Shown in pieces: positions 58,513 through 64,000 of a stretch of DNA of 64,000 nucleotides. Position numbers and translations under genes: made by a program. Every line of letters begins with the position of its first letter. The stretch's first letter is position 1. Location: contig JBNGIO010006406.1 of assembly GCA_049999805.1 (NCBI GenBank), positions 16,581 to 80,580 of the forward strand. Direction: 5' to 3'. The notes under the pieces were generated by a model. The model searched no databases and was not told the DNA's origin. It saw only the letters and a list, made by a program, of their open reading frames with translations. The DNA comes from Folioceros fuciformis. Taxonomy: Eukaryota > Anthocerotophyta > Anthocerotopsida > Anthocerotales.

Positions 58513-60851
58513 TTACAAAACTCCTGCGGCAGCAGCTTCTCCGATCCGAACAATCATAGCTCCTAAAGCCCAGTCCAGCGAAACTTGTCCGACATGGTTA
58601 GTAAACTGGATACTGCACCAACAGCAAAGACGAATGAGCTCAGTCAGCAGGAGTGTAGACAGCGGATTTGTGTTCGGAAATTTGCATAAATTACGCAGCG
58701 CTGGTGGTAGAGTAGGTCACGAACCTTTCATCCTGAAAACCAATATCGAGACTATCGTGCAACAGTGCCACCATGTACGACGTGGAGAAGCAGTATTTCA
58801 GGAGGTCCTTAGCCGGGACCCCAGGGTGCTGTTCCTGGAGGACACTCCATTCTGTTCCACAGTAGTGCTCTCCAGCATTCCTGATCTCTGAGAGTGTCGC
58901 ATTTGCTGGCAAACCGAAGAACTGATCACAGGCAGACGAGAAAAGAAAACAATAAGCAACCGTATCAATCTTCTGATGGCAAAATGGTCCACACCTCAAG
59001 CTACAACTGCCAGTGTGCACGTGATAGCGGTAGCGTACTTGTGATGTGTAAAAGAAATTCTCAGTTCCAAAAAAATTCCCACGAAGCTTGGGGATAAAAT
59101 GGGAACTGATAGCGCATTTCTTGTACTGGCAGGTATCTGGCCAAGAATTTCCATGTCAGAACCCGACGATCTGCTTGCATCCATGGAACAGAAAAGTTGG
59201 GGAAAAAATGAATCCAAGACAAACCTTTGCCTTGCTGTAGGAGGTAAAGTGCTGCTTTACGGCACTGGGAAAAATCCCCGGATGACACGATGGTCGAATG
59301 AGCCAGCTGATCCGCGGGCAAAATTAAGGCCTCCTCTGCCGCTTGCTCTGGAGTTCGATGGTAACCCTTGGGAGTACAGGGGTCCCATACGCGCCCAGTT
59401 TCTGCAGCAGGCGAAGCTGCACATGAGTTCCCACAAGGTGTGTTAGCAACCAGATCGGCAACTTCAAAAACAAGGCTAAGACAGTCGTTCACTAAGTAGA
59501 AATGGACAAGTACAGGTGAGATTGCTTCATCCGGAGTCCTGAACGTACATGCTCTCACAGCACCAGTGTAGAGTAAGTGGAAGAGTTCCTTCCATGCTGC
59601 TTCCTGCAGAGACAACACGCACACAATCAACACAATACACTACTTTCAAGAAACAGCAGTAAGCCAGATCTGTAACAAAAAGACGTTTCACCTGCCCCAG
59701 CCGCAGAAAGCTGTGTATATACAGCGAATACGTTACACCTCCCAGCTCCACCTTCTCCAGGTACTCCTTAGGAGGCGGTGAATCTGGCACAAATGTCACC
59801 TGAGAAGAGATAAAACTTAGTTTCCGCCATGGTCATGGTGAAATTATGCAAAAGGATGCAAATTCCAAAAGCATTGTGCTACCTGAGCTGATGCTCCTCC
59901 CAACTCAACAATCCCAACAGTGTCACGGGGATCATTTCCAAGCTTATCCAGTGCATAGTTGGCAGCGACCCAGGCGAATTTGCCCTCATCAGTGCCTGAG
60001 TAAATAAAGAGAAAGTGTTAGAATGTCCGTTGCTTCGACAAACTCTGGCTCCCTGGCAGAGCTTCTGATCGTTCAGTCCGTCAGCCCCTCTTTCGTCCAA
60101 GCAGGGAAGGGAAGGAGAGGGGGGGTGGACCTGAAATGACGGATGCCCAGTGATCTTCAAAGAAAAATGCTGAGCCTCTCAGGATTGCCCTACAAGAGTC
60201 TAGTATCCTTTCTCTGATAGGCTCCTCCACTAAGCGCAGCCCAGCTGTGGCCATCAAGTACAACCTGGTCCGTTGCCACTCCTTGGCAGTGATCTTGTCC
60301 TTAGCGAAATCCACGAGTTCCATCAGCGACGGGCCAGCACCCTCCGGCTCCGCCACAAACGAGGACAATCCTGGAGTCACCTTCTTGGAAACATCCGATT
60401 CAATGCGAGGGATTTTCCCATCGAACACGTACTTGAACACATGCAACCTGGATCCGCTGCTACCTGCATCAATCACTATCCCGAACCCCGGAGTGCCTGC
60501 GTTTTGAATCCCAGCAGGCCCCCTTGACACGGAAAAGGCATACAGAGTGACTGAGCAAAATGCGAGGACTGCAACCAGAGTACAAATGTTCCGTTCGCAA
60601 GCTCCGCGCCAGATGCCACCCGACAGATGCCCCGAATAGTGGACACGAGGAGGCAGCTGCGTCTTGTGAGGAGCCGGGAACGCGGAGATGCTTTTGGACA
60701 GAAGCTTTGAGACAGAATCCATTTTGTGAGGGGGAGTACCGGGATCTTCCGAGGCGGCCAAAAATAAGTTGGAACTGGCACTTGCAGAGCGTCGCATGAA
60801 GCTGCCTATGACCGCTGGCTCATAGCTGCTCATGCTTCCTTCCTGCCTCAT
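58513..60851 (-). CDS. Apyrase (GDA1/CD39 NTPDase), APY6/7-like
   Basis: Apyrases hydrolyse NTPs and NDPs to NMP in the Golgi lumen or apoplast. The N-terminus is followed by one membrane segment (CTLVAVLAFCSVTLYAF, about residues 90-106). Then come ACR1 (VIDAGSSGSRLHVF), ACR2 (LMATAGLRL), ACR3 (GTDEGKFAWVAANY), ACR4 (GIVELGGASAQ) and ACR5-like DWALGAM. Exons: 60851-60131, 59995-59883, 59799-59692, 59604 to about 59226, 59125-59039, 58921-58725 and 58612-58513 (stop TAA). All but one junction keep frame with GT-AG introns; the join after LLQQGK near 59226 is unresolved, and a small cysteine-bearing exon may lie there. The 59604 exon may hold another intron around 59545-59425. Start may be 60851 or the Met at 60833. 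Length and motifs indicate a working enzyme. Confidence 0.88.
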
Positions 60852-61217
60852 CTACCATGCCCTCTCCTTTCTTGTGCATTGGACTGCCAGGTAGGTCACG
60901 TCCTCGGGATATGTTCCATTCCTGCGGTACTGAGTGGCTCCGGTCAGGATGAATCCAAGTAAAAGACCGGCCCTTTGCCGAAAGAACTTCCGCAGAGGCT
61001 TCAGCGGATCAAAGGGTGCACCATCTCTTGGCTCCCTCGGAACAAGATCTGCGACTGCTCTGGTGCCAACGGCAAGCGCCAGCCGGCAGCGATCGCAGAC
61101 GCGATTCCGGAGTTGCGAGGCTTCGACGCAATGCGCGGCAGTAAGCAGCAAGGACTGTCCAACGTAGTAGAGAGATCCAAGCCGTGGTATCAGCAGCCGG
61201 CCTAAAGCTCCCGTCAT
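60852..61217 (-). other. 121-codon ORF abutting the apyrase start
   Basis: Starting MTGALGRLLIPRLG and ending CTRKERAW, its stop TAG is immediately followed by the apyrase ATG. It has a hydrophobic stretch but no known domain, and the opposite strand is also open in this GC-rich segment. It could be the 5' leader of the apyrase mRNA with a long upstream ORF, or chance. I do not call it a gene. Confidence 0.3.
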
Positions 61218-61876
61218 ATTCCCGCCGAATGATCTCGCCACGCCAAAAACGGGGTCTGGGCGACAGCTTTTAATCCATCCGAGAAAAATAAAGGTCTTTC
61301 ATACCCGGTTCGGCGAGTGCTAGACCTGGTGCTTCAGTCTCGCATAACCGCGTGGCGCGGACAGGGAGAGGAAGCTCTAGAGCTGGTGCCTCAGCGAAGC
61401 TGCGCTTGTCGGCCCATGGTGAACACATGGGGGGAAGCTTCAAGTTCGGGTCCCGTCCAAGGCCAACGCGGGGAACGTGCCTGTGGACTGTGCTGCGGCC
61501 TTTCTGAAAAAGAAACATCGAATAGTTCGTCATATTAACATAACATTGTACAGACTGGTATCTACGGGTACTCGAGGGGTGTTATGTGTAAGAAAATTAC
61601 AGAGTGTTTTCTCCTCAACGATGTGTTCTCAATCACATACTGTCTACCTAATTCCCTGTCCCGGGTGTGCACAGCGTTGTAGTGTGCTTCAGAAGTGGTG
61701 CTCAAGCTCGTTCGGAGGACCATTGCGGAAGGTATTGTTTGGGCTTCTGGCTGGCCGATTCTGAGTAACTTTGGGAGACGGACATCGGACTTCGGCTAAA
61801 CCCTAAACCCTATGTCTTGGATGAGCAAAAGGAGACATGGTTGCCCGGAAGTTATGAGCCAGACATGGTGCAGGGG
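61218..61876. other. Spacer between apyrase and BCD1 genes, with a telo-box
   Basis: It probably contains the apyrase promoter and the BCD1 3' UTR. TAAACCCTAAACCCT at 61797-61811 is two units of the plant telomere repeat, a known promoter motif (telo-box) of translation-related genes. No ORF of note. Confidence 0.5.
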
Positions 61877-63190
61877 TCATGTGAGCTCTCCCTCCTCAAG
61901 CTCTTCATCCTCCCGAATCTCTTCCTCCCGGAAGACCTTGATTTTCTCACATTCTTGAGTGTCTGGGAATGGAGGCTGAAAGGCTTCTGCAATGATTTTG
62001 GTAGGTCGAACTTCAGGCTGATCGTCAGCAAGAGGGAACCTCGAAGTTCCCTCAGGCAAAGCTACATAGATCACTGGATACTCGATGATGCATTTGTAAG
62101 CCAGCTGGGCTCCTATAGGGTCTGACGACTGCAACTCGTAGTAGACCCGCTTCTCAGCCTGCAAAAGAGAAGAGATGGTGGTGAGTGCACTGAGGCAAGA
62201 AGCAACGGATCTCACGTCATTTGAGAAGGAAACGCACCGAACAAGGTTCCTTTCGAATGAAGAACTTCAACTCGTCCAAGGGCACCCTTAGGAAATCCCT
62301 CAGCTTCCCGGCAGGCGCCACACACGCCCCTGCTACAGGTGCTAATCGCTTCTCTATAGCGGTCCTCAACAACAAGTTCTCATCAACTCTGCAAACATGT
62401 GACACAAGAACGAGTTCTCATCAGCCGGTGAACTCACAGTCTCCAACCATCAGCTCCCTCAACAAGTTACTACAAAACCCTACCCCGCGTCTGCCAGTCG
62501 TACGTCAGTAGAGTCGAACACCCACTCTATCCTCCAGTTGATTCGTTTAAACCTGCAAACGCCTATCAGAACCGAGATTAGGGCAAAAGCTTCATTCCCG
62601 GCACAAGAAACCACGCCTCCAAAACAACCAACCTACTTGTTGCAATAGCGACTGGAGTTGTCCACTCTCCTCGACATCCCATTCGCAAGGAACTGCAATG
62701 TGATGTTGCGGTTCTTGGCCTGTTTCCGCAGCGCCACCTGGATGGGACTCACGCCATGCTCCAGGCCTCCAAACTGCTCCCTCGTCCGCCTCGCAACATC
62801 GGTCAGCCTCACAGCCTCCTCCAGAAAATGGTAATCTGCAACCAAAACAAAGCTTCAGAACTCCACATACTGCCTTGCCTGTCCAACAACCCAGCATCAC
62901 AAGCTCACATCCTCAAAGGACCCGCCTAGCAACCGGAGAGCGTCCACCTCACACAGGCGTGGGAGACAACCTGAGTGGAGGCAATTATCGTCGAATTCCG
63001 AGATAGGCACGAAGGCCGTCCGGTCGCGCTTCCCCGAGCAGGAGGTGCGTCTCTTGTGCGAATTCACGCACTCCAGCCCGCAGGACCGCAGCCCGCATCC
63101 TGGACACCGGTACTTGGCCGCATTCCGGTTGCACTCCTCACAGACCGCGCACGCACGCGGCGACGGAGAAGCCTCCTCGTCCGCCTTCAT
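61877..63190 (-). CDS. BCD1: BCD1/ZNHIT6 box C/D snoRNP assembly factor, five exons, 306 aa
   Basis: It is an assembly factor for box C/D snoRNPs in the nucleus. Exons 63190-62971, 62835-62637, 62552-62484, 62388-62238 and 62158-61877 join with GT-AG introns into one 306-codon frame. The N-terminal zf-HIT domain has CxxC pairs (CEECNRNAAKYRCPGCG...CGLECVNSHK) and then KRDRTAFVPISEFDDN. The middle has DYHFLEEAVRLTDVARR and the conserved RINWRIEWVFDSTDVRL. The C-terminal part has ELKFFIRKEP, IIEYPVIYVALPEGT and an acidic tail. The family start is the ATG at 63190; nine bases upstream is only TTG. There is no sign of damage. Confidence 0.95.
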
Positions 63191-64000
63191 CCCGTGCAAA
63201 CTGGGAGTCGAATAAATCCCACACCGCTAGCCGAGCCTTCAGATGTACACACATGTGTACAAGAGTACGCGAGAGCTGCAGCCTGTCTTCTATCACAGGC
63301 AATCCGCCAAAACGATGCCTACCTAATTTAGTATTTTAAAACGCACTTTATGTAATGAAAGTATATCTGATAGCCCTACGAGATGATCCCCTCATGTGAA
63401 CAGCCTCCTCTCCTCGCGCTTGTTTATCCCCTAAGGTGGATTTGTTCCCTTCGTTTTGTGTTTTTCTTAAGCAACGAACAGAGGAAGCAAGGACGAGGAA
63501 CCAGCTCCTCCACCAGACGCAGGTCAACGCCCGCCGTCTGAAGAGCGGGAGTCGCGGAGTCTGGAGCATAGAAAAGGCGGTGGACTTCGTCTCGCTCCAC
63601 CTTGCCAAAAGGCCGGGCTCTCGGATTCCATCCAATTTATTACCTAACGACGATTCCGAGGACACGTTTTGCCCTCCCCTCTTGCGCAGGAATCCTGATC
63701 AATTGATGGAGTAGATTTTCCATCGGCAAACAATCAGTGGCACCTAGGTGCACGCAGACTTCTTCCCCAGTGGCAAGAATGCGTGTTCTGTTGGGAGTCA
63801 GGGTGGGACCGCCTCTGAGGACCCGGACCTCCAATCATGCATCCAGGCTCCGCACCAACCTGCAATCCCTTCCTCAAGGACACTCAGCTCACGACGGCCC
63901 GGGTGCGGCATCGATGCGGGTTTTCACGCCCCAGTCTTCGGCGTCTCTGCAATGGCTCCGTGAGGGATCCGATCCTTGCTCAAGGACATGACGACGAATG
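63191..64000. other. Right-end region, no gene assigned
   Basis: It includes the BCD1 promoter. Overlapping ORFs up to ~105 codons occur on both strands (63348-63991) with no recognised domain and no clear splice chain. The beginning of another gene beyond the window is possible. Confidence 0.35.

Overview
The window is nuclear DNA of a land plant, most likely a seedless one (lycophyte or bryophyte grade; the species cannot be fixed from the sequence). The evidence is a set of plant nuclear genes (VPS34, PIN4-type parvulin, an apyrase close to the APY6/7 type, a trihelix factor, a BCD1 homologue and an XRI1-like gene), short GT-AG introns of about 70-170 bp with one near 300 bp, very long intronless PLS-class pentatricopeptide genes, a cytosolic-type tRNA gene and Ty1/copia retroelements. 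Runs of 100 or 400 N mark assembly gaps at 11221-11320, 15608-15707, 23343-23442, 23984-24083 and 25149-25548.

Layout. 1-2364 holds the 3' half of a ubiquitin-activating E1 gene with several frame breaks. 2909-6520 is an intact but intronless SMC3 cohesin gene. 8689-9569 (minus) is a two-exon LENG1/CIR-N-domain gene. About 9.6-19.6 kb is gene-poor and repetitive: a 36-bp minisatellite, a 109-bp tandem repeat and the wreck of a DNA transposon with an integrase-like core. 19667-22671 reads as one gene joining a trihelix DNA-binding domain to a complete-length adenylosuccinate lyase whose catalytic signature loop is gone. An AT-rich stretch (22.7-26.2 kb) carries a tRNA-Arg(CCT) gene and two DUF26/Gnk2-like cysteine-rich secreted-protein genes, one cut by a gap.

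26233-30645 (minus) is a complete 17-exon VPS34 PI3-kinase gene, divergent from the four-exon PIN4 parvulin gene (30961-31660). Then come three related giant PPR genes: one on minus (32147-36439) and two on plus (49278-52595 and 55241-58186). The first two are head to head, separated by two decayed copia elements of opposite orientation and a satellite-like tandem repeat (37.6-47.7 kb). A multi-exon XRI1-like gene lies on minus between the two plus-strand PPR copies. The right end has an apyrase gene (58513-60851, minus) and a BCD1/ZNHIT6-type snoRNP assembly factor (61877-63190, minus).

Most intact genes are unlinked housekeeping functions: cohesion, endosomal phosphoinositide signalling, protein folding, snoRNP assembly and nucleotide hydrolysis. 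The locus-specific features are the PPR family with variable repeat number and a DYW domain cut off at its first motif, and the trihelix-ADSL chimera with a lost active-site loop. The chimera is the best candidate for something undescribed.
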